In this document: positions 49,043-59,578 of the stretch, in pieces
How positions within the stretch are numbered: position 1 is the first letter of the stretch
Layout of the letters: each line of letters opens with the position of its first letter
NCBI RefSeq assembly: GCF_016415625.1
Contig: NZ_WBXP01000010.1
Span: 39,851-103,850, forward strand
Direction of reading: 5' to 3'
Length of the DNA: 64,000 bases
DNA from: Shimwellia pseudoproteus
GTDB taxonomy: Bacteria > Pseudomonadota > Gammaproteobacteria > Enterobacterales > Enterobacteriaceae
Notes under the pieces: model-generated
What the model saw: only the letters and a program-made list of their open reading frames with translations
Databases searched by the model: none
Told to the model about the DNA's origin: nothing
Program-made: the position numbers and the translations under genes

Positions 49043-49071
49043 AGATGGGGATGTTGGCGGGGGAATTCAAG
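49043..49071 (-). promoter_or_regulatory. Sigma-32 heat-shock promoter of htpG
   Basis: Read leftward, -35 CTTGAA (49071-49066) and -10 CCCCATCT (49050-49043) are separated by 15 bp. This is close to the sigma-32 consensus (CTTGAAA, CCCCATNT). Confidence 0.9.
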
Positions 49072-49100
49072 CGGAGCGCATCATGTCACGCTCCGATTGA

Positions 49101-49705
49101 TTAATATTTAACCTTCTGGCGCCCCAACAGCGAATGGGACAAGGTGGTACCATCCACCATTTCCAGTTCGCCGCCTACCGGTACACCGTGGGCAATACGG
49201 CTGGCTTCAACGCCATATTCCGCACACAGTCCGGCAATGTAGTTGGCGGTGGCTTCGCCCTCTACCGTGGGGTTGGTGGCGAGGATCACTTCCTGGATCT
49301 TTTCACTGCCCAGCCGCTGCTCCAGCCGATCAAGGCCGATATCTTCCGGGCCAATGCCATCCAGCGGCGACAGATGCCCCATCAGGACAAAATAGCGCCC
49401 GGAAAACTGGCCGGTCTGCTCAATGGCGTAGATATCTGCCGGGCTCTCCACCACGCAAATCTGGCCGTTTTCCTGGCGGCGGGGATTGGCGCAAATGTGG
49501 CAGACTTCCTGTTCCGTGAAGGTGCGGCAATCGGCACAGTGGCCGATTTCCGACATGGCCCGGGTCAGTGCCTGGGCCAGGCGCATTCCCCCGCTACGAT
49601 CGCGCTGTAGCAGGGCAAACGCCATGCGCTGCGCTGACTTGGGGCCGACCCCAGGCAGGCAGCGCAGTGCTTCCATTAACTGCGTTAACAGTGGGCTGGT
49701 TTGCA

Positions 49706-49706
<1 letters not shown>
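49101..49706 (-). CDS. recR: Recombination mediator RecR
   Basis: The 201-residue protein has an N-terminal helix-hairpin-helix ([15 protein letters not shown]), a four-cysteine zinc finger ([16 protein letters not shown]), and a TOPRIM domain ([24 protein letters not shown]). RecR works with RecF and RecO to load RecA at gaps. The length equals E. coli RecR. Its start overlaps the ybaB stop (TGATG), so the two are coupled in the dnaX-ybaB-recR operon. Confidence 0.97.
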
Positions 49707-50062
<356 letters not shown>

Positions 50063-50119
50063 TCATCGCAACAACGCATAGCGGCAGTTAAAGATACCAA
50101 TGTGCAGCAATGCAACACA

Positions 50120-52075
50120 TCACAGTGGTCGAATACTGTCTTCATCCAGATCCGCATCGAAGAAACGGCGCAGGGTCTGGATATTATTATCCGACAAGAT
50201 AGACTCGCGCGCCTGCGCCAGCTTCTCTTCATAAATCGCCTGGCGCCACTCCAGTGGCGTCAGAATGGCACGATTATCATCTTCAATGATAGTCAGTTCA
50301 ATGGGCCGGCCATAATGGGCCGCCATTGCCTCCGCCAGCGTCTTCTGGGCCGACGGGGAGTTAAGATGGCGCTGGGCAGGCCGCAGATGCAAACACACCT
50401 GCTGTTCGCCCTGCTGCTCTTTCCAGGCATTCAGCGCCAGCTGCTGGACCAGTTTCGGTACCACCAGTTGCTGGATCTCCGCCGCCCACGGGTCACGCGC
50501 CAGGGACTCGTCGGCCAGTTTTGCCGCCAGTTCCGGCGTTTTCTCGTGTTCCAGGGCCTTTTTCAGCGCTTTTGGCGTGGCGACCACTTCCGGGACCTCT
50601 TCCACTTTGGCCGTGGAGGTCCAGCGGTAAGCGTCTTTCTTCGCCGGAGGTTGCTCCAGCGCCGACGGTGCCGGGCGGGCGGGAACCCTATCCGCAAACG
50701 AGGCCAGTCTTTCCAGCGCGCTGCTGGCTACCGGCCGCGCGGAAGTACCCTGCGCTGCCGGTTCATTCTTTTTTGCCCGGGTTCCCCCCTGGCGATTTAA
50801 CTGGCTGCGCGCCTGGAGCACCTGACTGGTGGCATCCGGGAGCGGCACCGCGCTGGCCGCCGGGGATGGCGCGGCATACTGCTGCGCCGGGGCCGAAGGT
50901 TGCATATCCGGCGCGCTGCGCGTTGTCTGGCTACCTCCCTGAGGAGGTAACGGCTTCCCCACGGGGAGCTCCGGCTCCGGAAGCGGGTTCACCGGGTGAA
51001 ACGCCAGCGCCCGTAACAGGGTCATTTCGACCCCCATCCGGCGATCCGGCGCCCAGGATAACTCTTTACGCCCCACTAACAGCGTCTGGTAGTAGAGCTG
51101 GACATCCGCAGGCGGAACCGAACGCGCCAGTTCGCGCATCCGCTGCTCAATGGTGGCCATATCCTCACCGAGGGCACCCGGCGACAACTGAAGCATCGCC
51201 ACCCGGTGCAGCAGGCTGAGCATTTCAACCAGCAGCGCTTCCCAGTCAGCCCCGCGGGCGGCGGCGTCATTGACCAGCGCCATGACCTTATCGCCTTCGG
51301 CACCGGCAATTGCCTCGACCAGCGAGAGGGCCTGGTCATCATCCAGGGTGCCGAGCATGGTGCTAACCGCACTGGCGGTGACCTGGCCGTCGCCACTGGC
51401 AATGGCCTGATCGGTCAGGCTTAGCGCATCGCGCAGGCTGCCTTCCGCAGAGCGGGCCAGCAATTGCAGGGCCCGGGGTTCAAACACCACCTGCTCTGCG
51501 GTGAGGATATGCTCCAGCTGTTCGCGGATCTGCCCGACATCCAGGGCCTTGAGATGAAATTGCAGACAGCGGGATAAAATGGTCACCGGCAGTTTTTGCG
51601 GGTCCGTGGTGGCCAGCAGAAACTTCACGTGCTCCGGCGGCTCTTCAAGGGTTTTTAACAGCGCATTAAAACTGTGCCGGGACAGCATGTGCACTTCGTC
51701 GATCAGATAAACCTTGAAGCGGCCTCGGGCGGGGGCGTACTGGACGTTATCCAGTAATTCCCGGGTATCTTCTACCTTAGTGCGTGAGGCGGCGTCTATC
51801 TCGATTAAATCGACAAAGCGGCCTTGTTCTATTTCCCGGCAGTTCTGACAGACCCCACACGGGGTGGCCGTAATACCGGTTTCACAATTCAGCCCCTTCG
51901 CCAGCAAACGGGCAATCGAGGTTTTCCCCACCCCACGCGTACCGGAAAACAAGTAAGCATGGTGGATGCGCCCCATGGTTAAACCGTTCGCCAGCGCGGT
52001 CAGCACGTGCTGCTGTCCAACCACATCGGCAAATGTTTGCGGGCGCCATTTACGGGCTAAGACCTGGTAGCTCAT
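50120..52075 (-). CDS. dnaX: DNA polymerase III subunits tau and gamma
   Basis: The 651-residue tau protein is the clamp-loader ATPase. Domains: AAA+ (1 to about 240) with Walker A GTRGVGKTS, a zinc module (CQNC preceded by CGVC), Walker B LIDEVHMLS, the collar domain (to about 370), a Pro/Ala-rich linker, and tau-specific domains IV-V that bind DnaB and the polymerase. A -1 frameshift site at 50774-50768 yields the shorter gamma form. The C-terminus RRFFDADLDEDSIRPL matches E. coli. Confidence 0.97.
   Translation of the reverse strand: MSYQVLARKWRPQTFADVVGQQHVLTALANGLTMGRIHHAYLFSGTRGVGKTSIARLLAKGLNCETGITATPCGVCQNCREIEQGRFVDLIEIDAASRTKVEDTRELLDNVQYAPARGRFKVYLIDEVHMLSRHSFNALLKTLEEPPEHVKFLLATTDPQKLPVTILSRCLQFHLKALDVGQIREQLEHILTAEQVVFEPRALQLLARSAEGSLRDALSLTDQAIASGDGQVTASAVSTMLGTLDDDQALSLVEAIAGAEGDKVMALVNDAAARGADWEALLVEMLSLLHRVAMLQLSPGALGEDMATIEQRMRELARSVPPADVQLYYQTLLVGRKELSWAPDRRMGVEMTLLRALAFHPVNPLPEPELPVGKPLPPQGGSQTTRSAPDMQPSAPAQQYAAPSPAASAVPLPDATSQVLQARSQLNRQGGTRAKKNEPAAQGTSARPVASSALERLASFADRVPARPAPSALEQPPAKKDAYRWTSTAKVEEVPEVVATPKALKKALEHEKTPELAAKLADESLARDPWAAEIQQLVVPKLVQQLALNAWKEQQGEQQVCLHLRPAQRHLNSPSAQKTLAEAMAAHYGRPIELTIIEDDNRAILTPLEWRQAIYEEKLAQARESILSDNNIQTLRRFFDADLDEDSIRPL
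50763..50774 (-). other. Programmed -1 ribosomal frameshift site in dnaX
   Basis: Read leftward, A AAA AAG (50774-50768) is followed in the -1 frame by GAA and TGA (stop 50765-50763). Gamma would have about 437 residues and end in Glu. A Shine-Dalgarno-like AGGGGGG lies about ten bases before the slippery site, and an ACCGGC/GCCGGT stem follows. All three elements match the E. coli mechanism. Confidence 0.95.
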
Positions 52076-52176
52076 CAGAGAATTTCTACATTGCGGGAAG
52101 GTGAATAACAGGCGGTAATGCTAACACAGCCCCACCAGAACGGCGAGGCTGTACTTCACGGTTATTAAGCCGGGGC

Positions 52177-52728
52177 TTAGTGGCCGGGGAACGGCACCAG
52201 GCTGTAACAATGGATGCCTTGCTGCTCCAGACGCTGTTCGCCGCCCAGATCAAATAAATTAATCACGAAAGCGGCATCCTGTACATCACCGCCCAGCCGA
52301 CGAATCAGTTTGGCGGTGGCTTCAATAGTGCCGCCGGTGGCCAGCAGATCATCCACCACCAGCACTTTATCGCCGGGTTTAATGGCATCAACGTGAATTT
52401 CCAGCTGATCGGTGCCGTATTCCAGCTCGTAGCTCTCGGCGATGGTTTCCCGGGGTAATTTGCCCGGTTTGCGTACCGGAACAAAACCAACGCCCATTGC
52501 CAGGGCTACCGGCGCGCCAAACAGAAAACCACGTGCTTCGGTACCAACGACTTTGGTGATCCCGGCGGCCTTATATTTCGCTACCAGCAACTCAATGCTG
52601 AGCGCATAAGCGTTAGGATCTTCCAGCAGGCTGGTGACGTCACGGAACAAGATGCCCGGTTTTGGGTAATCCTGAACGCTCTTAATGCTGTTTTTGAGAA
52701 ATTCAAGCTGTTGCGCAGTCGCGGTCAT
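52177..52728 (-). CDS. apt: Adenine phosphoribosyltransferase
   Basis: The 183-residue enzyme makes AMP from adenine and PRPP in purine salvage. The PRPP motif is [13 protein letters not shown], and the segments [15 protein letters not shown] and [14 protein letters not shown] match E. coli Apt. The ATG at 52728 agrees in length. It is transcribed toward dnaX from a 158 bp leader that holds its promoter. Confidence 0.97.
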   Translation of the reverse strand: MTATAQQLEFLKNSIKSVQDYPKPGILFRDVTSLLEDPNAYALSIELLVAKYKAAGITKVVGTEARGFLFGAPVALAMGVGFVPVRKPGKLPRETIAESYELEYGTDQLEIHVDAIKPGDKVLVVDDLLATGGTIEATAKLIRRLGGDVQDAAFVINLFDLGGEQRLEQQGIHCYSLVPFPGH

Positions 52729-52886
52729 GGGTATTTGCCTGATAAAAACATGTTACTTACAGGGCGGTTGGCGGCTCCGGCCATATCCGTTGTTCATCCC
52801 TTAACCGGACGCACCTGTACTCGAAAACGCTCGAATTTACTGGCTGCGGACAACAAATGCAACCTTCCCGAAAAGCTTTACGATTT

Positions 52887-53255
52887 TTATTGTTTTCCAT
52901 CAACAACCGGAATTCGCCATAAAAAGCGTAGCAGCACAATCAGGATAACCACCAGCAGTATTCGCACCCACAGCAGGTTCACCAGCCACAGCGACACCGC
53001 AAAGGTCACCAGCGTGAACCCCATGGCCCGGGGCTTTGCGCCAGGCGGCATTGCCCGGTACTGCTGCCAGTAGCGGATATAACTGCCAAACCACGAGCGG
53101 TAGAGCAACCAGTGATGAAAACGCGGTGACGAACGGGCGAAACACCAGGCCGCCAACAGCAGGAAAGGCGTGGTCGGCAGCAGCGGTAATACCACACCGA
53201 GGGTCGCCAGCCCTACCGCTAGCCAGCCAATAATGAGTAAAATGGTACGATGCAT
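52887..53255 (-). CDS. ybaN: Inner-membrane protein YbaN (DUF454)
   Basis: The 122-residue protein has three or four hydrophobic helices and the DUF454 signature LPLLPTTPFLLLAAWCFARSS, then RFHHWLLYRSWFGSYIR. It matches E. coli YbaN. The start MHRTILLIIGW at 53255 agrees with E. coli; the in-frame ATG at 53273 does not. The function is unknown. It is divergent from priC. Confidence 0.93.
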   Translation of the reverse strand: MHRTILLIIGWLAVGLATLGVVLPLLPTTPFLLLAAWCFARSSPRFHHWLLYRSWFGSYIRYWQQYRAMPPGAKPRAMGFTLVTFAVSLWLVNLLWVRILLVVILIVLLRFLWRIPVVDGKQ

Positions 53256-53322
53256 AGCGTATCCGTTGCCCATCTATCTGGTGACATGATGTTAACACAG
53301 TGAAACCGACCCACGGAGCACG

Positions 53323-53850
53323 ATGAAAACCCGGCTACTGATAGATCGCCTAACCGAACAATGTGCGGCGCTGAATGCGCAAATCGCGCCGCTGGCCGCC
53401 CATAACGCCCTGACTCCCCGCTTTGACCGGCAGCTGTTTCAGTGCCGATCGTCGCGTATGGGAGACTATTTGCAGGAAACAGAGCAAAACCTCAATCATC
53501 TGCGCAGTGCTGTTGCGGTCCAGGATAACGCAAAAGTCTCCTGGCTGGCTGAACACCTGGTGAATCAAATCGCCGCCCTGAGCCGGGAAGCCGCCACCTG
53601 GCAGCTGCGTGGCCATGACTCTGCCCACCTGTACACTGGCCGGCTGCACCGCCAGTTATTACAGCATCAGGAGTATGAGCGCCGCTTGCTGGCCATGTGC
53701 CAGCAGCGCCGTCAGCAGTGGAATGACGCCCGGCAATTTGATGAGCAACAGCGCCTGGCCCGTGAGGTGACGGTGCTGGAAGGCCGCCTCGCCCGCTGCC
53801 GGGAAGCGCTGGATAACATCGTGCGTCAGCTGGCGCGGCGTACCCGCTAG
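53323..53850 (+). CDS. priC: Primosomal replication protein N'' (PriC)
   Basis: The 175-residue helical protein reloads DnaB at stalled forks. It matches E. coli PriC in size, with [20 protein letters not shown] near residue 34 and a basic end ([13 protein letters not shown]). The ATG follows GGAGC. ybaM lies 44 bp downstream in the same direction, as in E. coli. Confidence 0.94.
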   Translation: MKTRLLIDRLTEQCAALNAQIAPLAAHNALTPRFDRQLFQCRSSRMGDYLQETEQNLNHLRSAVAVQDNAKVSWLAEHLVNQIAALSREAATWQLRGHDSAHLYTGRLHRQLLQHQEYERRLLAMCQQRRQQWNDARQFDEQQRLAREVTVLEGRLARCREALDNIVRQLARRTR

Positions 53851-53894
53851 CGCGGTACGTAATCCCCCCATTCACTTCACCACAGGTAGAAAAT

Positions 53895-54053
53895 ATGGCA
53901 CTTGAACAGGCACCGGACGAGGTAAAACTGGCCGTCGATTTGATTATGTTACTGGAACAACATCAGATCCCAACAGCGACCGTGCTGGCAGCGCTGGAGA
54001 TTGTGCGCCAGGATTATTTGCGAAAACAGGAGGCGGATTCCGCCTCCTGTTAG
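53895..54053 (+). CDS. ybaM: Small protein YbaM
   Basis: The 52-residue protein reads [20 protein letters not shown] and continues [20 protein letters not shown], matching E. coli YbaM (53 aa). It is probably soluble and helical; its role is unknown. The last codons (QEADSASC) are encoded by the stem-loop that terminates mscK on the other strand, so their sequence may be shaped by that RNA structure. It follows priC closely and may share its promoter. Confidence 0.92.
   Translation: MALEQAPDEVKLAVDLIMLLEQHQIPTATVLAALEIVRQDYLRKQEADSASC
54023..54049 (-). terminator. mscK terminator inside the 3' end of ybaM
   Basis: A perfect 10 bp stem (CAGGAGGCGG/CCGCCTCCTG) with a 3 nt loop is followed leftward by TTTT. 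It lies just past the mscK stop, within ybaM codons. Confidence 0.85.
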
Positions 54054-54066
54054 GGGATTGACCGGC

Positions 54067-57000
54067 TTACGCCGCAGGCAGCTCGCCGGTCTGTTTACCA
54101 TCCAGATCGCGTTTAACCTCCGTGACCTGCTCTCCGCTGGCATTGTGTAAATGCACTTCAAGCTGGTTGAACGCGATATCAATGCCGTTTTCCCGGCAGA
54201 GACGATCAATAGTACGGTTCAGCTCATCAACGGTGTAGCTGCGATCGCGCAGCTCCCGCACATAGAGCCGCAGTTCGTGATCCAGGGTGCTGGCCCCAAA
54301 GGTGGTGAAGAACACTGTCGGTTCCGGATCGTGCATCACCCGCGGATGTTCTTTGGCCGCTTTGAGTAAAATCTCCCGCACTTTGTCCAGATCGGAGCCA
54401 TACGCCACCCCCAGTTGGATAACCACCCGGGTGATGGTATCGGACAGCGACCAGTTGATCAGCCTTTCGGTAACGAACGCCTTATTGGGGATAATGACCT
54501 CTTTACGGTCAAAATCGGTAATGGTGGTGGCGCGGATACGGATCTTACTCACCGTCCCGGAGAATGTCCCGATGGTCACGGTATCGCCGATGCGCACCGG
54601 GCGTTCAAACAGGATAATCAGGCCGGAGACAAAGTTCCCGAAGATCTCCTGTAAACCAAACCCCAGGCCGACCGATAGTGCCGCCGCCAGCCACTGCAAT
54701 TTGCCCCAGGAGACCCCGAGGGAGCCAAACACCACCATCGCCCCAATCGCGATAATGGCGTAGTTGAGAATAGTAACAATGGCATAAGACGCCCCCTGGC
54801 GCATTTTAAGCCGCGACAGGACCAGCACTTCCAGCAGGCCGGGTAAGTTTTTGATCAGCGCCCAGGAAACCATAAAGGCTATCACCGCAAACAGCAGGCT
54901 GCCGAGGGTCACATTACGGGTTACCGCCCCGGTGGCGTCGGTACCGCTGGCGTGCCACAGGGTAATGCTGTCCAGATAGGTAAAGACGGTGATCAAATCC
55001 GACCATATTGCCCAGAACAGCAGACCAAACAGCGCGAACATCAGCAGCACGGCAATACGCAACGTTTGCTGGTTGATCTGATCCAGCCCCAGGGGCGGCT
55101 CTTCAACCGGCTCGGCCCCTTCGGCCCCTTCTTTTACGGTATTCTGACGGCGCGCCACGGCGCGGCGGTAGGCAATACGCCGGGCGGCAATACTCAACCC
55201 GCGCAGCACCGTCTGGTACAGCAGGTTCCAGACAATCACCAGGTAGACCGTTTCAATACAGCGGCCCGCCAGGCGCAGCGTGGTGTAGAAGTAGCCCATT
55301 GAGGTCAGCACCAGCAGCGCCACCGGAATTATCGAGAGCAGCGTAATGGTCACCAGCCGCAGGGCGTGGGATTCTTTATCCCGCCAGCTGTCGCGGCACA
55401 TTGGCCACACCAGTACCGCAATCACCAGCAGGTTAATAAACATCATAAACTGGCCCATGACGTCGTCCATCAGGCTCAACGGGGTCAGCTCGCCAATGAC
55501 TATCCAGAACAGCAACGGTAACAGCGCCAGGCTAATGCGAACAATCTGGCGCCGCCAGTGGCTGGTGCGCGCGTCCGGCATTGAAAAGTGGCGGATAGCC
55601 ACGCCGTCTTTTTCCAGAATCCGCCAGCACAACCCAAACACCAGCCAGAACAGCGCCAGTTGTTTGGCAAAACTCCACAGCAATTCGCTGATATTGAGCT
55701 CCATCGCGTAGAGGATCAGCCCCACGGCGAGAATAATCAAACACACCGGCAAGGCTTTGAGCAGGTTGATACCTATCGCCTTCGGGGTGTGCAGATGAGA
55801 GTCGTGGCGAAACTGCCCCACTTCGCTGTTCAGCCTGGCCAGATACTGGTTCATCCAGACAAAGCGCCAGCGGATCAGCCCGGCGATCAGCAGCAGCGGT
55901 AATCCGGCGAGGAAGGCCACAAAGCCAGAGTTCAGCGCTTTATGCCAGTTGGTGGTGACCTTCAGCGACTTCACCTGGGATTTCAGGGCCTGGGGGAAGG
56001 CTTTAAACCAGTCCCAGTTCATCGGCTTGTTGGAGTTTACCCAGAAGATCTGCTGGGTCAGCATTTTCCGCAGGGTCTGGCTGACACTCATTAACTGCTG
56101 CTGATTGACTTGCAGGTTAATCGACATCATCAACTGGGAGCCAAGCTGTTTATTCAGTTGATCAAGCAGCTCCCGGCGCATATCCATCAGCTGAAGCAGC
56201 GCGTCGTGCACTTCGCCGTTCACCTCATCTTTATGCCCCTCTTCCAGTTTGGCGACCACTGCATCGGTCTGGAACAGCTCATCACGCTGCTGGTTCACAT
56301 TGAACTGTTCGAGGCGTAAATCCGCGATACGATCGCTCATGTCCTCCAGCTCATCGGCAGAGGGCAGCGTTTGCTGCTGCTGGTAGAGAATACGCGACAG
56401 CAGCAGGCTGCCTTTGAGCACCGAGATTTGCTCTTTGAGGGTATGTTCCGATTGCTGGGCGCGGTCCAGCCAGTTTTTAACCTGCACATTGCGCGCCACC
56501 AGTTCATTACCGCTCTGGGTCGCCGCCAGCAGGCGCTGGCTCAGTTGCTGGTTAACGTCCATTTCCTGGCGCACCAGCGGGTTATTCTGGATCCGCGAAG
56601 AATCTTCCGGGGTGACCGCTTCCTGGACCGTGCGCTCCGTTAGCGAGAGGCGTTTATTACTTGCCGCCTGCTGCACCAGTTGCATCTGGCGCTCCAGCAG
56701 GTTAATCCGCTCGCTGGAATAGTCTCGCTGTTTTTGCAGCGCGTCCTGAATGGCGGTATTCCCTTCCAGGCTTTTGCGCTGCTGATCGATCTGGGCCTGT
56801 AACAGCACTTGCTGGGCCTGTAACTGCACCTGCTGGGAGGGGCGTAGCGCCCCGCCGCCGCTGGTGCCGTTGAGCGCATTGCGCACCTGTTGCAACTGCT
56901 GGGAGGCAGACAGCATTGCGGTCTGCGCCCGCTCAGGCTGGGTTTGCATGGTCACCAGTTGGCTGTTATAGGTGGCGAGGTTGTTTTGCTCAGCCTGTAA

Positions 57001-57432
57001 ATCCTCGCTAATAGCGGAGAGTTTCGCCTCCAGCTGGCGCAGTGTCATACCGGCAAAGTTTTTGGCCACCACATCGTCGCTGTCCTGGCCGGCCAGGGCA
57101 TTGAGATTGTCCGTCGCCTGACGCAGCTGATCCGGTGCTGCTTTGACTTGCGCCTGCAGCTGGCTGGTCTCTTGTTTTACCCGGCTGATTTTTTCCAGCA
57201 CGTCGAGGGTTTGGGTGAGATCCTGCTCGACCAGTTTATCCTGGGCGGAGAGGTTTTTTTGTTTGGTCAGCGCCTGAAGCTGTGCCTGAATATCATCACT
57301 GGTGGGCAAATCCCCACTGGCGGACGGCGCCGCATAACCAGCTGAGGAATAACTGACAAAGCATCCGAACATCAAATACAGAATAAAGACAAAAGCGGAC
57401 GTCATTTTCCGCGACGGCATGTTGAGCTGCAT
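54067..57432 (-). CDS. mscK: Potassium-gated mechanosensitive channel MscK (KefA)
   Basis: The 1121-residue inner-membrane channel opens under membrane tension. It has a signal-like start (TSAFVFILYLMFGCFVSYSS, then AGYAAP), a long periplasmic coiled-coil region (about 45-480), then about ten helices and the MscS-like C-terminal part with the pore helix region ALSVGLGFGLQEIFGNFVSGL and the beta-domain RPVRIGDTVTIG. It aligns with E. coli MscK throughout. The start may be 57432, 57420 or 57405; ribosome-site support is weak at each. Confidence 0.95.
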   Translation of the reverse strand: MQLNMPSRKMTSAFVFILYLMFGCFVSYSSAGYAAPSASGDLPTSDDIQAQLQALTKQKNLSAQDKLVEQDLTQTLDVLEKISRVKQETSQLQAQVKAAPDQLRQATDNLNALAGQDSDDVVAKNFAGMTLRQLEAKLSAISEDLQAEQNNLATYNSQLVTMQTQPERAQTAMLSASQQLQQVRNALNGTSGGGALRPSQQVQLQAQQVLLQAQIDQQRKSLEGNTAIQDALQKQRDYSSERINLLERQMQLVQQAASNKRLSLTERTVQEAVTPEDSSRIQNNPLVRQEMDVNQQLSQRLLAATQSGNELVARNVQVKNWLDRAQQSEHTLKEQISVLKGSLLLSRILYQQQQTLPSADELEDMSDRIADLRLEQFNVNQQRDELFQTDAVVAKLEEGHKDEVNGEVHDALLQLMDMRRELLDQLNKQLGSQLMMSINLQVNQQQLMSVSQTLRKMLTQQIFWVNSNKPMNWDWFKAFPQALKSQVKSLKVTTNWHKALNSGFVAFLAGLPLLLIAGLIRWRFVWMNQYLARLNSEVGQFRHDSHLHTPKAIGINLLKALPVCLIILAVGLILYAMELNISELLWSFAKQLALFWLVFGLCWRILEKDGVAIRHFSMPDARTSHWRRQIVRISLALLPLLFWIVIGELTPLSLMDDVMGQFMMFINLLVIAVLVWPMCRDSWRDKESHALRLVTITLLSIIPVALLVLTSMGYFYTTLRLAGRCIETVYLVIVWNLLYQTVLRGLSIAARRIAYRRAVARRQNTVKEGAEGAEPVEEPPLGLDQINQQTLRIAVLLMFALFGLLFWAIWSDLITVFTYLDSITLWHASGTDATGAVTRNVTLGSLLFAVIAFMVSWALIKNLPGLLEVLVLSRLKMRQGASYAIVTILNYAIIAIGAMVVFGSLGVSWGKLQWLAAALSVGLGFGLQEIFGNFVSGLIILFERPVRIGDTVTIGTFSGTVSKIRIRATTITDFDRKEVIIPNKAFVTERLINWSLSDTITRVVIQLGVAYGSDLDKVREILLKAAKEHPRVMHDPEPTVFFTTFGASTLDHELRLYVRELRDRSYTVDELNRTIDRLCRENGIDIAFNQLEVHLHNASGEQVTEVKRDLDGKQTGELPAA

Positions 57433-57579
57433 AATCTATATGTGTTGCGAATAAAAAGGGAATTTTTAGCCCCCGGGTGGGGGATGTAGCCCGGCAGAAT
57501 AGCATGGCTTCCGGGCACTGAATAGCAGAGGAGATGGCACGAAGTGTAAATATAATAGCGAATCATTTCCCGCCGGAAG

Positions 57580-58239
57580 TTAGCCGATTTTCTCCGCAGA
57601 AGAATCCGCCTGTCGCACCGAAGGGCAGCGCTGTAGCATCTCAATAAAAATATCGACGTATACCGAAGACTCTTCTTTTAAATCAAAAAGATGTGGAGCA
57701 AACAGCCAGTTTTCCATCAGGCCGCAGACATAGCTGCGCATCAGCACCGCCGCGCGATGGATATGCAGATCCGCCGGTAACATTCCGGCCTCAGTGCAGC
57801 GTTGTATGGCGTTGCCGATACGATCATAGCCTTCCATGCACAGTTTTAATTGGGCATCCCGGGCGGCGGTCATCTCCCCGACGAACTCGCATTTATGAAA
57901 TAATATCTCCATCATCAGGCGACGCCTTTCTTCTACCACCGTGGCCTGGAGAATATATATTAGAATTTCTCTCATCACTCTGAGTGGATCATCGGGGTAT
58001 TTTGCCTGATACTCAAGCTCTACGTCGCTGATGCTGACCCCTGAGGATTGCCATATTTCATTAAACAAATCGGATTTGTTACGAAAATGCCAGTAGATTG
58101 CACCACGCGTTACGCCTGCCGCTTTAGCGATATCCGCTAAAGAGGTAGCGGAAACACCCTGTTGCGAGAATAATCGTATCGCTACATCAATGATCTGCCT
58201 TTTTGTTTCGAGCGCTTGTTGTTTGGTTTTTCGTGCCAT
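57580..58239 (-). CDS. acrR: TetR-family repressor of acrAB, AcrR
   Basis: The 219-residue repressor has a TetR helix-turn-helix ([21 protein letters not shown]) and a ligand pocket domain that binds drugs and dyes. It closely matches E. coli AcrR. It is divergent from acrAB and controls both promoters through the palindrome at 58268-58291. Its first codons overlap the marbox. The reading frame is full length with no inactivating mutation. Confidence 0.97.
   Translation of the reverse strand: MARKTKQQALETKRQIIDVAIRLFSQQGVSATSLADIAKAAGVTRGAIYWHFRNKSDLFNEIWQSSGVSISDVELEYQAKYPDDPLRVMREILIYILQATVVEERRRLMMEILFHKCEFVGEMTAARDAQLKLCMEGYDRIGNAIQRCTEAGMLPADLHIHRAAVLMRSYVCGLMENWLFAPHLFDLKEESSVYVDIFIEMLQRCPSVRQADSSAEKIG
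58221..58239. promoter_or_regulatory. marbox of acrAB (MarA/SoxS/Rob/RamA site)
   Basis: Read leftward, ATGGCACGAAAAACCAAAC matches every fixed position of the consensus AYNGCACNNWNNRYYAAAY. It overlaps the acrR start codon, as in E. coli, upstream of the acrAB promoter. Confidence 0.9.
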
Positions 58240-58267
58240 AGGAGTGTGGATTTACAGACAGTAGCGT

Positions 58268-58291
58268 TACATACAGTTATGAATGTATGTA
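58268..58291. promoter_or_regulatory. AcrR operator
   Basis: A 24 bp inverted repeat with arms TACATACA and TGTATGTA in the acrR-acrA gap. It differs only near the centre from the E. coli AcrR site. Confidence 0.93.
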
Positions 58292-58380
58292 CCATAGCGT
58301 GACAATAATATAAAGCGACAATGGCTTTTACCCCATCAACCCATTGAACTATTTTCAAATCGGACACTTGAGGTCTACCT

Positions 58381-59556
58381 ATGAACAAAAACAGAGGGTT
58401 AACGCCTCTGGCGGTCGTTCTGATGCTCGCGGGTAGCACCGTGTTAACAGGATGTGATAATAAAGATGCTCAGCAGCAGGCGCCGGCAGCGCCGGAAGTC
58501 GGTATCGTTACGCTAAAAGCACAAGCGCTGCCGATTACCACGGAATTGCCCGGCCGCACCAACGCATACCGCGTTGCGGAAGTTCGTCCTCAGGTGAGCG
58601 GTATTATTCTGAAACGGAACTTCATTGAGGGCAGTGATGTCCAGGCCGGGGTATCCTTATATCAGATTGATCCCGCCACCTATCAGGCCACTTATGAAAG
58701 CGCCAAAGGTGACCTGGCCAAAGCGCAGGCTGCGGCAAAAATTGCCCAGCTCACCGTTAACCGCTACAAACCGCTGCTGGGTACTAAATATATCAGTCAG
58801 CAGGACTACGACTCTGCGGTGGCAGATTTGCAGCAGGCCAACGCCGCTGTGGTCGCCGCTAAAGCCGCCGTCGAAACCGCACGAATTAACCTCGCCTATA
58901 CCAAAGTCACCTCCCCGATTACTGGCCGGATTGGTAAATCTGCCGTGACCGAAGGGGCACTGGTGCAAAACGGCCAGGCAACGGCCATGGCAACGGTTCA
59001 GCAGTTAGATCCTATTTATGTGGATGTTACCCAGTCCAGTAACGACTTCCTGCGCCTGAAACAGGAAATGGCTGACGGTACCCTGAAACAGGAAAACGGC
59101 AAAGCCCGGGTGACCGTTGTGACCTCTGAAGGGGTGGCCTTCCCACAGACCGGGAGTTTGCAGTTCTCGGATGTGACCGTCGATCAAACCACCGGTTCTA
59201 TTACGCTGCGGGCTATTTTCCCTAACCCGGACCACACCCTGCTGCCAGGCATGTTCGTCAGAGCAAAACTGGAAGAAGGCGTGCGCCAGGATGCACTGCT
59301 GGTACCGCAACAGGGGGTTACCCGTACACCGCGCGGTGATGCTTCCGCGATGGTGGTCGGCGCAGATAATAAAGTCGAACTCCGCCAGGTTGTCGCCCCT
59401 ACCGCTATTGGTGACAAATGGCTGGTAACGGATGGCCTGAAAGACGGCGACCGGGTCATTGTCACCGGTTTGCAGAAGGTAAAACCTGGCGTTCAGGTAA
59501 AACCACAAGAAGTGGCTGACGCGGCCCAGGCAAAGACTGAACAAACTAAGTCTTAA
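58381..59556 (+). CDS. acrA: Multidrug efflux periplasmic adaptor lipoprotein AcrA
   Basis: The 391-residue lipoprotein joins AcrB to TolC. The signal ends in the lipobox LTGC with acylated Cys25, as in E. coli. The membrane-proximal, beta-barrel, lipoyl and alpha-hairpin parts are all present (GRTNAYRVAEVRPQVSGIIL, YTKVTSPITGRIGKS). It is the first gene of the operon; acrB follows after 22 bp. Confidence 0.97.
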   Translation: MNKNRGLTPLAVVLMLAGSTVLTGCDNKDAQQQAPAAPEVGIVTLKAQALPITTELPGRTNAYRVAEVRPQVSGIILKRNFIEGSDVQAGVSLYQIDPATYQATYESAKGDLAKAQAAAKIAQLTVNRYKPLLGTKYISQQDYDSAVADLQQANAAVVAAKAAVETARINLAYTKVTSPITGRIGKSAVTEGALVQNGQATAMATVQQLDPIYVDVTQSSNDFLRLKQEMADGTLKQENGKARVTVVTSEGVAFPQTGSLQFSDVTVDQTTGSITLRAIFPNPDHTLLPGMFVRAKLEEGVRQDALLVPQQGVTRTPRGDASAMVVGADNKVELRQVVAPTAIGDKWLVTDGLKDGDRVIVTGLQKVKPGVQVKPQEVADAAQAKTEQTKS

Positions 59557-59578
59557 CTCAAGCAGGAGCCGTTAAGAC

